Part shown: piece after piece, positions 22,538 to 48,944 of the stretch | Position numbering within the stretch: position 1 is the first letter of the stretch | Layout: every line of letters starts with the position of its first letter | NCBI GenBank assembly: GCA_018697195.1 | Contig: JAGMWU010000104.1 | Location: 33,863-97,862, forward strand | Source of the DNA: Certhia americana | Lineage: Eukaryota; Chordata; Aves; Passeriformes; Certhiidae | Reading direction: 5' to 3' | Length of the DNA: 64,000 nt | Made by a program: the position numbers and the translations under genes | The notes under the pieces: generated by a model | Seen by the model: only the letters and a program-made list of their open reading frames with translations | The model's database searches: none | Told to the model about the DNA's origin: nothing

Positions 22538-22575
22538 AGTCAGTGACAGCCCGGTAGAGGAGCATCCTCGCCAAG

Positions 22576-35770
<13,195 letters not shown>

Positions 35771-36175
35771 ATCCTGAAGGAATGAGTACTTTTTTGCACA
35801 TTCAGAGCTTTCACAGAGCAGAGCAGGGTGTTTCTGCCATGAAGCTGGAGCTTCCCCTCCACACCCAGAATGGCAGCGAATGCTGGAGCTGGCACTAGCC
35901 CAATGGCAAGGATGTGTCCCCACTGCAGCTCCTCATTGTGCCCTCACCGACAGCTCCAGGACTGGGATTGTCACCTGAAGAGAGCCTGGGAAAGCCTTTG
36001 AATCTCTGCAGCTCCTGGTTCTTCACCAGGACACACCGAATGAGTCCCATGAGAGCCCCAGAGGTGCTGCCCCATGCTGGGGGAGCAGCTGTGGGGGTGT
36101 GGCTGGTGGGCACAGGAGCCCTTGGCTCTGTTGTCTGTATATGTTGAATCCTATTAAATCCCCCACTTTGGCTGA
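35771..36175 (+). other. VPS45: VPS45 3' UTR with ATTAAA signal
   Basis: Follows TGA at 35768-35770. An ATTAAA hexamer at 36153-36158 is followed by a GTGTG-type element about 20 bp on, a plausible cleavage site near 36,175. A further AATAAA at 36848-36853 is a possible distal signal. Confidence 0.55.
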
Positions 36176-38390
36176 ATCTGTGTGCTAGATGATTCCCACT
36201 TTCCCTTTCCCAGTGCCACAAGGTGCAGTTACAGCCTGAGCCTCTGCGGGAGCTTTTGCTCCCCTCCAGGACCACTCCAAGGAACCTGCAAGTGCGTTTC
36301 CAGCTCTGCTCCCTGGCTTCTAATCATCACTTGATTGGGAATTAACAAGCCAGATCAAATGAAATGAGCTCCTAAATCCCTGGGAATTATCTTGGCATCA
36401 CAACTAAGTCCTGTTGATGTGGGAGAGAGCAAAGCCCTGCAGGGAGGAGAGGATCTGGCCCTGGGAGTCCTGGGCAGCTCTTTGGGGAAGGGAGGGGAGA
36501 ACACAACCTGTGCTGGGGGGGGTTCTCTGCCCACAGCCAGGGGTGGAACTGTGGGGGGCACCTGTACTGTGAATTTTGGGTTGTTTGGGACAAGCAAGTG
36601 AATTACAGACAACTGAGGTCTCTGACATCCTGAGACCCCAAGAGAGGGGAGCTGAGCCACAGCTGTGAGAGGATACTGGGCAGCCCCCTGCCCCATCAGC
36701 AGCCCCTTTCCCAGACACCAACGCTGAAATTATCGTCAGAGACACAGAAAAGCATGTGTCCTAATTAAACTCTGCTCACCTTCCAGGCAGCAGCTTCACA
36801 CTTGATATCCAGAGGCACAATGCTGTCTGTGGGGTGTTAAATACATAAATAAACCAAGAGTTTGCTGATCTGCTCTGCAAAAAGAGACAATTTTGGCAAC
36901 TGTTTATTAGGGAGCAGCACAAGAAGCAGCTACAGCATCAGGGTCAAGGGTAGCAAAAGAGGCCATGTGAACACAGAGACACAAACACATCTTGGAGGGG
37001 TTTTTCATTCTGCCCATGGGGATGAGAAGCTGCACAGACCATGCCACCTCTCCCACTGGTGAGCAGCCTCTTGGGTCGGCCTCATTGCTGGAAGTGCAGC
37101 CGCCTGTTTCTGGTACAGAAATGGGAGACAGGTTCCCTCCTCTCTCTTTCCTTCCATGTAAACTGTTGATGTTTCCAGCTCTGAATCATTGGTCACATCC
37201 TTCACAGCGTGACTCACTGTCGCACTGTCAGAACAGCCTGAGGATTCCAATTGCAGCTGAATTCCTGCTCCCAGGGATGGGGAGGTGTGTGCAGGTGCGT
37301 TACCTGCTGCGGTTTTGGGACAGCTTCCCTGGCACCAGAGGATATTTGGGAAGAGCGTGGGCTCTGGATCCAAAGGGCACGACAGAGCTGTCCTACTGCC
37401 ACCAGCACTGTGCCATCTGGTATTGGCCAGCAGCCGGTGCTCTGCAGGCCCTGGCCACCAAAAACAGGATGTGAGGAAGGACAAGTCCGGTTGGGAGGCA
37501 AAATGTCATTAAATAAACTGGCAGTTTCTGTGGTGTCCCGGGGATAAAGTGAGGGCTCTGCGCAGCCGGCGTGGCTCATCCATCCCTCTGCCATCAGCCC
37601 TGCCTGCACCAAGCTTTGGCCACGTGGGGTAAAAGGGGAAACTGAGGCACAGAGATGGCAAATCCTGGTCCTAGGCCACATGGAGTTCAGGGTTGAACAG
37701 ACACAGAACCCCTGGATTTGGTGTAGAGAGTGACTCGTGTCTCTGTCCCAGGTATTCTCAGGTATCCAGTGCATCCACAGCTCATGGCAAAAATGCAAAT
37801 GTTCAGGATAGGATACAAACACTCACAGAAGCTCTGGAAATACTCCATAATCCGAGTACATCCCTAGGACTCTGTGTGCATTAATTCCAGAGTACTGGGG
37901 TTAAACTGCAAGTTGAAATCAGGGTTGGGGGACGTTGTGCAGTGATGGGATAGACTGTGAAGCTGGGATGGGATGGACACTGTCATTGGAAAGCTGATCC
38001 ACTGATGGATGATGGATCAATCTATTTCTGGACAGAACCTTTTTCTCCTTTCTCTGCTTTTCCCTCTACCTCACCCATTTCTGATCCATAAATCCTCTCT
38101 GTGACCTCAGTCCCACACTCAGACTGTTCTGGACTTGCAAGATGTGAAGGAGACAAAATAAGCCAAAAAAAGGGCATTCTTTAGGAAGCTGAGTATCTCC
38201 TCACTTTTGAAAGCCACTCTCTGAATCCAACTGAATCCCGGCTGTCAGACCCTCTGTACTGGAAGAGACCCCCTCCCCAGGAAATCTCCCAACTCCTGTC
38301 TCCAGAGGGATTTGTTCACACCTCCGAACACCTTTAGGGGAGAAAACCCTCCCAGTGCCACCCGGCTGCTTTTCCCTCTCCTAGGAAGTT
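36176..38390. other. Intergenic DNA between VPS45 and PLEKHO1
   Basis: 2.2 kb. I see no gene, RNA gene or clear transposon. The long frames here are on both strands and look like chance. Confidence 0.5.
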
Positions 38391-38852
38391 TCCCGGTGAC
38401 CCGTGACACCGCCGGGAAGGCGGCTGGGCTCCGGTGGGGGACACCAGGTGAGGCACCGCCCGACCCCGCACCCGCTGCCCCCACGGCCCCGCGTCCCCGG
38501 TGAGTCAAAGACAAAGAAGAAAAAACCCTCGTGGGCTGCGATTCGCCCCGTGCCGCCAACCCCGACGTCACGGACACGCGGCTATAGATGGAGCTCGGGA
38601 GCCCGGCGCAGCCCGGCGCAGCCCCCCGAGCTGCGGGATGGTGGCGGCGGGGGGGGGACGCGGCGGCGGCGCTGGCGATGGCTCAGAGCGCCGGCTTGGG
38701 CACCGTGTAACGGGAGAGGGCCTTGAGCCACCGGGGGCGAAGGCAGAGAGGATCGCGGGCTCAGTCCCGGGTGTTCCCCCCTCGCCGGGAACCCCTCTGC
38801 GATCCCCTCCCCGCCCCTCGCCCCAAATCGCCTCCGAGCGCGCTAAGGAACG
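38390..38852 (+). promoter_or_regulatory. PLEKHO1: CpG island promoter and 5' UTR of PLEKHO1
   Basis: CpG-rich DNA ending at the PLEKHO1 start codon. It contains GACGTCAC at 38564-38571 (seven of eight bases of a CREB site) and a run of CGG-rich sequence with a nine-G stretch at about 38,647-38,656. The transcription start cannot be read from sequence. A second CpG-rich patch lies around exon 2 (39,440-40,160). Confidence 0.6.
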
Positions 38853-41800
38853 ATGAAAAAAAATAATTCTGCAAAAAGGGTGAGTAGAGAATCGGTTTTC
38901 TTCACCGGGGCAAGGCAGGGTGAGGGAGGCTGCTGGATGGTTTGGGGAGGGGGGGGGTTGTCTCTCCGAGGCCGGTTGTTCTCTTCGCCTCTGCTGCCCT
39001 CCCCGCAGAAAGCGCAAAGACCCCCAAGCAGATCCAAAGAAAGCCAAATCCTGCGGCCGGTCCTGCTCCTGCCCCTGCCCAGCGCCCCTCCTGCCTCCCG
39101 CAGCCGCCACAGACACTGGGTGATGTAGGCAGGCAGTTTTCATCTTGGAACACAAGGAAACGATAAAATCCGGAGGCACCATCAATCCTTCGCTCTTTTT
39201 GCCGTGTTGTGTGCTGCACCCAGCGATCCGATCATCGCTGCCTAAGGAGACACCTCTGATATAAACCAACCATAGATTTCACCTCTGGGATTAATTGCTC
39301 ATTAAAAAAAAAGCTCCAAAATGCAATTTTCACTGCAGTAAAAAAACCAAACAAACAAATAAAACCCCGGCTGGTTTAAATTCCACCCATCCCCCTCCTG
39401 CTCCCCTTTCCACGGGTAAATGCCCGCTGGATGAGGCGATGGAGACACCGGCCTGTCTTATATAACCGTGGAGGGAACCCTGCCCGCTCCTCGCAGCGTC
39501 CTCCCGATGCTGCTACACTTGCAGCACAAAAATCCCCGTGCAGTGACCCCGGGGAAGGACTCGGTCCCGGCGTCGGCGGAGAGAGGGGCCAAGAGGGAGG
39601 GGGAGACAAAAGTTGGGCAAAGAGGGAAGAAGGGAGAAAAGGAGTGTAAAACCGAGAATAATCCCGTTCCCTCCCCCCCATCCCCCCCTCCGCCTTTTCT
39701 TCCCTCTCGCTTTGTGTTAGGGGCACCAGGATGGAAACCAGCAACCTGTGCAGCCGGAGAAGGTCGGCTGGGTGCGGAAATTTTGCGGGAAAGGCATTTT
39801 TAGGGAAATCTGGAAAAACCGTTATGTGGTTCTGAAGGGAGATCAGCTTTACATCTCGGAGAAGGAGGTAGGCTCGGTTTCAGTTTCCTTTCCCATCCCC
39901 CCTTTCCTCCCTTTGCATATGAAAGGCGCAGCCCCGGCCCTTCCCAGCGCCACTCGGGCCCAGGAGGTTCCTCGGGGGCTTCGCTTCTCCCCGGGCTGGC
40001 GCCGGCAGGACCCGGCTGAGGTCGGGGTCGGGGTCGGCTCTGACAGCGATTCTTCCAGACAGCTTTGCTGGGAGACATTTTCCCAGCGTGGAGACACGAA
40101 AGGGGATTCACTTAGCGAGAGTTAAGCCCTCAAACCTCTTTCCGCCGCGGCGACAGCAATGCCGGCTCCCTTCTGTGCCTGTCCTCTGTCCTTGAGCCCA
40201 ACACTGCCTTGTTCCCACCTGCTCACTCTCTAATTGGAAATAACTCCTCTCTCCCAACTGGAATCGAGCCATTTTACAAGTCGGTCTCTTGTATTTTTCC
40301 CCCGTGCCAAGAGGAAAACGGGGAAATTTCACTCCGGATCGCCATCCTGTTGTAACACGTGCCCCCTCCACTGCCCCTGTCTCCCTTCTGGGCTTTGGGG
40401 TTTAACGTGGTGTTGACATTGGAGGTAATCGGATGTGACTGTCAGGCTGAGCCAGCACCTGGCTGTCCTTGCACGCCCCCCCTCTGCTTTTTGTCTCCAT
40501 AAATCCACCAGGGAGAACTCCCCAGGCCAGAGCATTCCTCCCTCTTATCCCCTGTGACATCCCAGAGCTGCACTGGGCAGAGTGGTGCCCGCAGCAGGCA
40601 TGAGGGTTGCTCCAGCTCAGGGAATTTTGGGATAAAATCCAGGTCTCTCTGGGTTTCCCCCCTCAGTGGAGGTAATTTCCTGACAGACTCTGGTTGGATG
40701 CCCAGCTGCCTGGCCTGGCTCTGTCAGCACCTGGAGAGAGGAAGGGACAATTTGATTTAAAACTGGTTGAACCATGGACATGGCACAGGCAGAGGGTCAG
40801 GGCTTGTTGTAACAGAGAAATGCCCTAAAAAAGTGCACTGAATGCCCAGGTTGTGCTGAGCTGCTTACTGGCATTCCAGACCTTACTCCCATCCAGACCT
40901 TGCTTCCTCTGGCTGCTCCGGAGCCAAAGAGGAACAGGCAATAAATGTCCAGGTAGCTACAGATCAAATCCAGGTGTGTTGGGAGCCCCAAGAGAGGGAT
41001 GAGGCTGGAGGGGCCATGCAGAGCCTGTTCTGAACAAGAAGCTCTTGTGTTTGTGTTTCATAGAGGGAAAAACTCAGAGCTGGGCCTGAGGTGGCCCCTG
41101 GGCTCCACGTGTGTGTGAGGGACCATAAATAACATGCAGCAGTCACTGCTGCTGAGGCTTTATATGGAAGAAATCTGTGGCGGGCAGAGATGTGGTCACA
41201 GAGATGACATCTGGTGCTGGTGTGTGTGCTAAGGTGACTCTGTGCTGGCCGAGGAGGTGGCATGTGGTGCTGGTGTGCACTGAGGTGACTCTGTGCCTGT
41301 GCCAGTGTCAGGGGTCTCATTGTCCGTGAGGGTCTCATTGTAGGGAATTCCTGGGCGGGTGTCCCAAGACTTCTTGCTCACAGGGTCTCAGAATGTGTGA
41401 CACAGGGTTCAATGCCAAGCAGAGCATCAGCACTTAGAAAAGCCAGTACCCATCCTGGGCCCCAGGGAAGTCCCACGTGTGGCTCCAAGCTCTGCTCCCA
41501 GAGCACCTGCTGTTTTCTGGCAGCGGCTGCTCCAGAGGTTCTGCAGGTGAAGCCACATTCCCAGCCCTCCCCACCATCTCAGAGCAGAAAGGGTTAAATC
41601 CCAAGGCTCCTGGAAGCTCCTCAGCTCTGCCATGCGCTCATTAAATGAATTCAAACCAGACATTTATTTACTTTTGCCTGAATTTTTCCATCTGGGAAGC
41701 AGGGCAATGAATCCCATCTCCCTAAAGCTCATGGGGAATTGTCTATCCCACACCGGGATCCCTCGGGAAGCATGTTGGCTGGGGGCAGCAGGTGTTGATG

Positions 41801-44800
41801 CTGCATGAAAAGACCACGGAACAGAACTGCACGGAGCTGAGCATGGGCTGAGGGCTGGAATGGGGAGATTTCCAAAATTCAGACTAACAAAATCCCACCG
41901 ATGTCCACACTGATTCCTCCTGGAAATCTGTGTGCTTTTCCAGTTGACCTGAGCTTGCAGGTCAGAGACCAGCCCTGATCATTCAGTTTTGTCAGGAGAA
42001 TTTGGGAATGCCTGATAGGAGCCTAGGCTTCTCCCTGGCGGAGCCAAGTCTGGAAGGAGAAGAAATACAGTTTTTCAGCCCAGCTGATGGAAAATGCTAA
42101 CGGGGTGTTTGAGTGCTGCCCTTTGAAAGCTGTGGGACTTGTCTGACACCTCCCAAAATGGGAGCTTGAGGCTCCAGCCGTGCTCACTCCGCTCCCCCAC
42201 GGCTGCTGAACTCCGTGAACTCATACCAAAATCCTTAGTTATTCAGCGTTTGGTCATCGGCCAAAACCAGCTCTGTCGAGATGAGCTGCAGCGGGCTGAG
42301 CTCTGCTGAGCACACCACCACCTTCTTAGCTCACTCTTGCATTCTTTCCCCTCGCTCTCCTCCCCCCGGCACATTTCTGGGAATTGTTCCCTGTTCCTGG
42401 CTCAGCTTTGTCCCTGCCTGCTCCGGGGAGCAGCGGCCGAGCTGACACAGCCGGGCAAGGCACTTCCTCGCAGGAAGCCGGGGGCTGCCAGACAGCTCGA
42501 GCCCGGGTGACGAGGGGGATGAGGAAACGCTTCTCTTGAGCATTCCCTTGTTTGCTACCAAAGGCATCGGCTCAATTAGCACAAGAGCACTTGAGGAGGT
42601 GCCGCTCCTCTCGCCGCTCCTCCGCTCCAGTCGGCACCGGGGGTGTGTTTGCATACTCGGTTCTCTAATGCTCCATGGGGAATTTGCCCTCAGTGAGCGC
42701 CGCGGTGCACAGCACAATGGGATTTGGGGAAGAAATTCCTCCCCGTGAGGGTGCTGAGGCCCTGGCACAGGTTGCCCAGAGAAGCTGTGGTGCTCCCATC
42801 CCTGGAACTGTCCCAAGCCAGGTTGGATGGGGCTTGGAGCATCCTGGGACAGTGGAAGGTGTTGCTGCCATGAATTAGAAGAGGTTTAAGGTCTCCAAAA
42901 AAACATGTCAGTGATTCTGTAATTCAGTGATTCTGGGGGACCTGTGTCTGTGGTGGCCTTGGTGGTGACTTTTTGGAGAAGGGACTGAAGCAGCCACGTC
43001 CTGCCACTATCCCCTGATCAGCTGAGGGCAGGGACCTGGCCATGACAAGGACTGGACAGTCCCACTCACACGCATGTACATCCCTGTCCTAGTGATAGCC
43101 TGGTTTCAACCAGGTCTGCAGGAAGCTCTGGCCCTTGCTGAAGTAGAGCTGCTCAGCTGAAAGAAGTGAAACTTTAGTCCCAGCCTACAAGGGGAACTGT
43201 CTATTGCAAAACTGCCCATGTTTGGGTATTTGTCTGCACTGAGACTCTGGAGGTTTCTGGTTACATCCTGAGCCACACTTTGACCTCCCAAGTGTCCCGT
43301 GGGTGCCTTACACTGGGTGTCTTGTGGGGTTTTTTTTGTACCTTCCGCATTTTTCTGTGTCCCATTGCAGCAGGGAACTGCTCAAGCAAATCATCACCAA
43401 AAATCCCAGAGTGGTGTGACTGAGCACCTGCCCTGCCCCTCCGTGCCTGGTTTGGTCCCAAAACACAGCCCTGACCTGGGTGCAGGAGGTTCGGAGACAC
43501 TGCAGGTTACAGTTTGATGAGGAAATTCAAACTCTCATCAGTGACACACCCAATGGCGGTTAATTAACCAGGTCAGAGACCCTCCTGCTGCCAGCACGCT
43601 GCAACAAGCCTTCCTATGGGAACAAACCTTTAGAAGCACAAACAGCTTTGACCCTCAGGAGAAGGGGTTTGGGTGCCATGGCTGGTGTTCTGACCCATTA
43701 CACAGCTCCTCACATCTCAGGGTACAGGGAGTGCTGGGTGCCCCTGGGGCCAACCCGGGCGGGCAGCAGCTGCGGGGGAAGGAGTGCAAGGAATGCAGCT
43801 CCTCTCCTCGGATCCGAGCAGCGTCAGCAGTGTCAGCCTTGGCACAGGCAGTGACATCCCAAACAGGGGCAGCTGCCAGAGAAATGTTCCTTGGTGTAGG
43901 GATGGGGGATGCTTCTGATTCCTTTTCCATGCCTCAGTTTCCCCTCCCTCACCTGGCCACAGGTGGAACCGCAGGACAAGGTTGTTTTGCCTGCCTCGAA
44001 TGGGTACAACTCGACGGCAATGCCAGCAGATAGCCAGGGATTGATTCACCTTAATCCTTCCCATCCTGAGCTCCCCGCAGGGCACGGGACCCACCTGCCG
44101 GTGTGACTCTGAAATCCCTCAATTCTTAAGCCCTTGGCACCTGTGGGGAAGGAAAGACCTGCTGGAAACCTCCCAGTTGGGAATGGTTTTGCCAAAATCA
44201 ACCATCAACTTTTTGCTTCATCCCTTCCTACTGAGAACTGACACCAGAGGCTGCTTCCCCCTGGGCACTGCCCAGGTGCTGGGACACATCCAGCTAAATC
44301 CTCTTTGGAGAAGCCTGGAAGGTTTGATTTCGATGGCTTCTATGTCACTGAGCACATGGAGGTGACAACCTGCAGGTTTGTCACCCACCTGCAACTGACA
44401 CAGTGACTGGGAGTTCGGCTCTGGTCCCAGTAATTCTGTGGCTCCTCAGGGGCTGGTTTTATCCTCTTTTCATGGAGAATAGGCTGCATGGCTGTCCTTG
44501 CCTCTCCTACCTCCGAGGCTGCTCTGAGCTTCCTCTCATGCCACCACCTCTCTCCTTTTGGCCTCAGGAGCCTCCCACAAGTGACAAAAAAGAGCTGGCA
44601 AGTGCCTCTGGAGTTGCCTTTTACCTTCTTTCTGTTCAGTTTCTCTCTCTGCACACTGGATGCTCTGTTACCTGAGCATGGGAGGGGGCTCAGCTGGTCA
44701 TGCCCCTTGTGAGACATCCACTGTTCTTCCTGTGCCCCCTGGAATTTCTGTGTCACCACAGCCACCTACTCCAGGCCCTCTTCCCCCAGGAATCTCACTG

Positions 44801-47800
44801 TGGATGTTGCTTATTCCTAGTTTTAGGTGTTTTCTGATGGGCCACACAGGAGCAGGATCCGCTCTGCGTGTCCACACGCAGTGTCAGAGCCCTGGCTCGT
44901 GTCATTCGGAGGCGTTTAAAGGACAAGCTGCACCTGCAGGGTGTTTGTCTGAACCAAAGACACCTGCTCTGTCCTGCAGCCTCCTGGGGATACTCCTGGA
45001 GGCAGGAGGTTGAGTCCTAGATGTGTGAGCTCTGCAGAGGAAGGGGAGGGCTGGGGAAGGCCCAGTGACCCACATGAACAAACATCTGGAGCAAGGGCTC
45101 TGGTCTCAGCCGCAGAGCACAGCTGGGGGCTCAGAGGGGGATCAGCTTTTCCTGCTGCAAATGAGTTGGGCAGAATTCAGCTGAGATTCTTGGAAAGAGG
45201 TGGATTGTAGGATGAGAGTGGGAAGACATCAAAGCTGATTAGCAGCGTGTAGGGAGGATGTGCAGCCAGACAGTCTCTGTTATCACACCCAGACACAGGG
45301 GATGTGTCACCAGCACGAACCAGCTCCGGGCTGTCAGGGATGGCAGTGCCGGTGATTGTCCTGTGGATCCTGGGGACACACTCAGGAGCCCAAGGATGAG
45401 GGATAGAGGGGAACTGCTGTCATCAGGCAGGGCCAGATGGTCAGTTTGTCCATTCTCCTGGTTAGGAAGCTGGTTTAGTCACCCTCTTTGGTTAAATTCT
45501 ATGGAAGAATCACGGCAAGTTCCTTCAGTGCTTCCCAAAACTATGGAGGAAATATATGAAATGGGGTGGAGTCCTTTCAGGAAATCCAAGGGCTCAGACC
45601 TCAGCACCATCTGCCTTCCCAGCACCCGAGTTACACACCCTCCACTGCCAATGCAGCCTGGGATGACTGGCTGGAGCTGGATTAAGCAGATGGATGTGGA
45701 TTTGAGCCTGCTGCAGTCTGTGATGGACATGCAAACCCGAGCTGTCTCCCACCCCAGTTTCCTAATTCCTCGTGTTTACCATGGAAGAGCAGAGCTTTCC
45801 TGCTGTAGGAGTGGGATTGAGGATGGTGCATTAGGAGAGCAATGAAGAGGAAGGGTACGGACAGCTTGGCCATTTCCCCTTTGCTCCAAGTGTCCCCAAG
45901 GGATGGCACCATCAGGGGTCAGCATCCAGACCCCTATCCTTCTAAATATGTCCCCTCGTTCCAGAAGAGACAAGTCGAAATCCTCATGTTGAAATCCTGC
46001 TGGCTGGAGCAGCAGAGACTCTGACATCTGCAAAACTCTAATTTTCTTGCTGTTTTGCAGGTAAAAGATGAAAAAACCATACAGGAAATGTTTGACCTGA
46101 GTGACTACGAGAAATGTGAAGAGCTCAGGAAGTCGAAAAGTAGAAGCAAAAAGAACCACAGCAAATTTACCCTCGCCCACTCCAGGCAACCTGGAAACAC
46201 GGTATGTTGTGCTTGCCCAGATGCAGCCAGCCCAAGAGCCACTGGCTCCAGGGGTTGGCAGGAATGTAGATGGCCCTGGGGTTTGCTGTGTGGGGCAAAC
46301 AGGGCTGGAGGCTCAGCTCTGCTTTGCCTTTTCTGTAGAGGCCGTAGGCTTCACACCAGCCAGGGCCCATCTCTCTGCGAGTTCTGGCACTGACCTGAAT
46401 TCCCTCTTTTGTAGGCACCAAATCTGATCTTCCTGGCTGTGAGTCCAGAAGAGAAAGAATCCTGGATTAACGCCCTCAACTCTGCGATCACACGTGCTAA
46501 AAACCGGATCTTGGATGAGGTGAGCGGGATTCAGGCTGAGCCCCAGCTCCCCTGTCTCGGCCCAGGTTAAGGTTTGAGACTTGCTGGGAACACCTCTGTC
46601 TTGGGGACACATCCACACAAAGTGTCCCCAGCAGAGCTCCTCTCGCTTCTCAAGGGGAGTGTGAAAGTCCCAGTTACACAAAGCAGCTTATGCCAGGAAA
46701 AATAACAGGGCAGCCCCAGTTCAGCCTCCTCCTGGGGACACAGGGTACACTCAGAACGCCAGGTGGGCTGGCAGAGGCAGGTCAGGGTGAGCATTCCCAC
46801 GTAGTTTCCTTCAGTGTGAAGGAGAACCTCCCTGGAGCAGGCTGTGCTCTTGCTCCAGGACTGTCTCACATGAATGTTTCATGGCAACCCTTCCTCAGCT
46901 CAGACCTGTCTCAGATCTCCCATTCACACTCAGCTTCCCACAGTGCCGTGGCACTGCCAGGAGGCTCTTTCCTCTCCTGGATGGCAGCACAGAGCTTGTA
47001 GTGAAGGAAAACCAAGGTCAGACTATGGGAGAGGTGTTAGAGCAGGAAGCAGCACAGCAAACACCGGGAGAGATGGCTTCCAGGAGAGTCTGTCAAAAGA
47101 GTCCATACAAACAGGTTCAGTTCTCAGGAATGACTAGAGCAGATGTAATCCCATCATGGCACCTAGGGGAGAGACCAGGTGAACACTTGGTCACTTCCAA
47201 GGCTGGATTCCCACACCCCATTCCCTGCCAGTCTCCTCCTGCTTGCAGCTCCTGGAGCTGGGAATGGCTCGTGTTCCGTGCTTACAGCCTGTGTCACCCT
47301 GCAGGTCACCGTGGAAGAGGACAGTTTCCTTGCCCACCCGACGCGTGACAGAGCCAAGATCCAGCACTCCCGGCGCCCTCCCACGCGAGGTCACCTCATG
47401 GCTGTGGTAGGTACAACCAATCTCAGACACCTGCTTGGGTGAAATTCCTCTAGAAGTGTTATGTTTGTAAGTAAGTGCAAGGAGAGGCAGTGTTGGAGTT
47501 CCATCCTGAATTGAGAGTTGCCATAAGGACAGCTCTGGGTCATCAGCTCTCATTCTCTGTTCTCGTGGACCACTGCACTGTGCAAACCTTCTGGCAAAGT
47601 CCACCCCCAGGTTCTGTTGCTGAGCGAGGGAGCATTCCCACTCCCTCTCTGTAGTGTGTATCCTTGGAAGCAGGGACAGCCATTCTGGTGCCAACTCAGC
47701 TTTGCTTTCTGCTCCTTCAGGCATCTACCTCAACCTCCGATGGAATGCTGACCCTCGACCTGATCCAGGAGGAAGACGCCTCTCCGGAGGATCACGGCAC

Positions 47801-48491
47801 CTGCGAGGAGAGTTTCCGGGTGGATCTGGACAAATCCGTGGCACACCTCACTGCTGGGCGGCGCCGCTCGGACTCGGAGAACACCAAGGCATCGGAGAAA
47901 GGGCGGACAGGGAGCCTCCCACGACAGGAGGTGACTTCATGGGACAGAGCTGGGCAGCGCAATGACTCCTTTGACAAAGGGACCACCATGTACACGCCGC
48001 AGGTCCCCAAAAAGCTCTCGTACTCAGAAAAGAATAAATGTGCCTCCATGGAAGAAATCCTGTCCCGGCGGGACTCTTCCACGCACCGGGCAGTGCTGAG
48101 GAAGGGGCTGGAGGCTCAGTTTGCCTCGGCAGAGCCGGAGCAGCTGTCCCGGATACAGGAACTGGTTGCACTGAAACTGGAAAAAACTCAGGAACTGCTG
48201 ACAGAGGTGAAGGGCTACGGGGAAGGCAAGAGAAAGACCAAGGACTCCAACACCAGCACCACCATCACCACCACCTCTTCTTCCTCATCATCTTCCAAGT
48301 CGGACTCTGAAAGGATCTTGCAGGAATCTGAGAGGCTGCTGGGGGAGGCTTCCTCTACCTGGAGCCAAGCCAAGAGGGTGCTGCAGGAGATCAAAGAGCT
48401 GAGGGACCTGTACAAACAGTTTGAGCTGCAGCAGTCAGACTTGAAGCCCAAACAGAGCTCACAGTCGCAGTTTAGGAAGAGCATGATGTGA
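38853..48491 (+). CDS. PLEKHO1: PLEKHO1 (CKIP-1), PH-domain adaptor, 6 coding exons
   Basis: Adaptor that binds phosphoinositides and casein kinase 2 at the plasma membrane and also enters the nucleus; known partners include AP-1 factors and Smurf1. Exons: 38853-38879, 39721-39867, 46061-46201, 46415-46519, 47305-47406, 47721-48491. All are phase 0 with AG/GT junctions, total 430 residues (human 409). The N-terminus is MKKNNSAKR. The PH domain spans about 20-133, from [20 protein letters not shown] to [20 protein letters not shown]. It includes the basic [18 protein letters not shown] stretch. [14 protein letters not shown] follows. The C-terminal half has [13 protein letters not shown] and a leucine-rich helical region, [17 protein letters not shown] and [18 protein letters not shown], corresponding to the CKIP-1 leucine zipper. 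Extra length comes mainly from a Thr/Ser-rich tract near residues 348-370. Confidence 0.97.
41190..41310. repeat. Two-copy imperfect tandem duplication
   Basis: The phrase GGTGCTGGTGTG ... GGTGACTCTGTGC appears twice with a period of roughly 55-60 bp in PLEKHO1 intron 2. Confidence 0.6.
42718..42935 (+). mobile_element. CR1 3' end
   Basis: Near-complete CR1 terminus: GAAGAAATTCCTCCCCGTGA, CTGGCACAGGTTGCCCAGAG, GCCAGGTTGGATGGGGCTTG, GTGGAAGGTGTTGCTGCCAT, then a GTGATTCTG tail. It is 5'-truncated as usual. Confidence 0.85.
47721..48491 (+). CDS. PLEKHO1: PLEKHO1 last exon
   Basis: 771 nt encoding residues 175-430 and TGA. It starts [19 protein letters not shown], matching the human protein. 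It contains the Ser/Thr homopolymer-like tract (ACC ATC ACC ACC ACC then seven TCN Ser codons) at about 48,250-48,300, then the coiled leucine-rich C-terminus ending SQFRKSMM. Confidence 0.96.
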   Translation, partial: ASTSTSDGMLTLDLIQEEDASPEDHGTCEESFRVDLDKSVAHLTAGRRRSDSENTKASEKGRTGSLPRQEVTSWDRAGQRNDSFDKGTTMYTPQVPKKLSYSEKNKCASMEEILSRRDSSTHRAVLRKGLEAQFASAEPEQLSRIQELVALKLEKTQELLTEVKGYGEGKRKTKDSNTSTTITTTSSSSSSSKSDSERILQESERLLGEASSTWSQAKRVLQEIKELRDLYKQFELQQSDLKPKQSSQSQFRKSMM

Positions 48492-48542
48492 AGGCAAGCC
48501 TTGGGATGGGAGGGAGGGACTGGGGAGGGCAGCCATCTGGTC

Positions 48543-48545
<3 letters not shown>

Positions 48546-48601
<56 letters not shown>

Positions 48602-48602
48602 T
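48546..48602. repeat. (ATT)n microsatellite in PLEKHO1 3' UTR
   Basis: About 18-19 uninterrupted TTA/ATT triplets beginning 55 nt after the PLEKHO1 stop codon. Confidence 0.98.
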
Positions 48603-48938
48603 ACAGTGTTCAAAAGAGTGAAAAGGTGCCTGTTCTCACCCAAATTTGCTTCTCAAAGCTTGGACCCTTCCTTTCCTCCATCACATCCCCTGATGAATCA
48701 ACCCAGTGTTCCAATAAATCAGTTGCAGTTTATACCTCCTTTGTAAGAGCTCCCTTTGCACTGCAAGCCCCAGCTCCTGTCATGCTCCAAGGACAGGAGC
48801 GAGCACTGGTTCCCAGGAACTGCCTGTATCTGCCCATGGGGTGGAGCTGGATAAGCCCTGGCATTGCTGCTCTCATGTCTGGGCTGTGCCCCAAACTACA
48901 TCTCTTTCACCAGGACACTTGCTCTGTTTCCTTTCAGA

Positions 48939-48944
48939 AATAAA
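48939..48944 (+). terminator. PLEKHO1: AATAAA polyadenylation signal of PLEKHO1
   Basis: AATAAA in AGAAATAAATTACATTAAAA, 450 nt after the stop codon. Confidence 0.6.

Larger units (their letters stand above)
39868..46060 (+). other. PLEKHO1: PLEKHO1 intron 2
   Basis: 6.2 kb, the largest intron in the window. It holds a two-copy tandem duplication near 41,190-41,310 and a CR1 3' end at 42,718-42,935. No exon or RNA gene was recognised. Confidence 0.55.
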
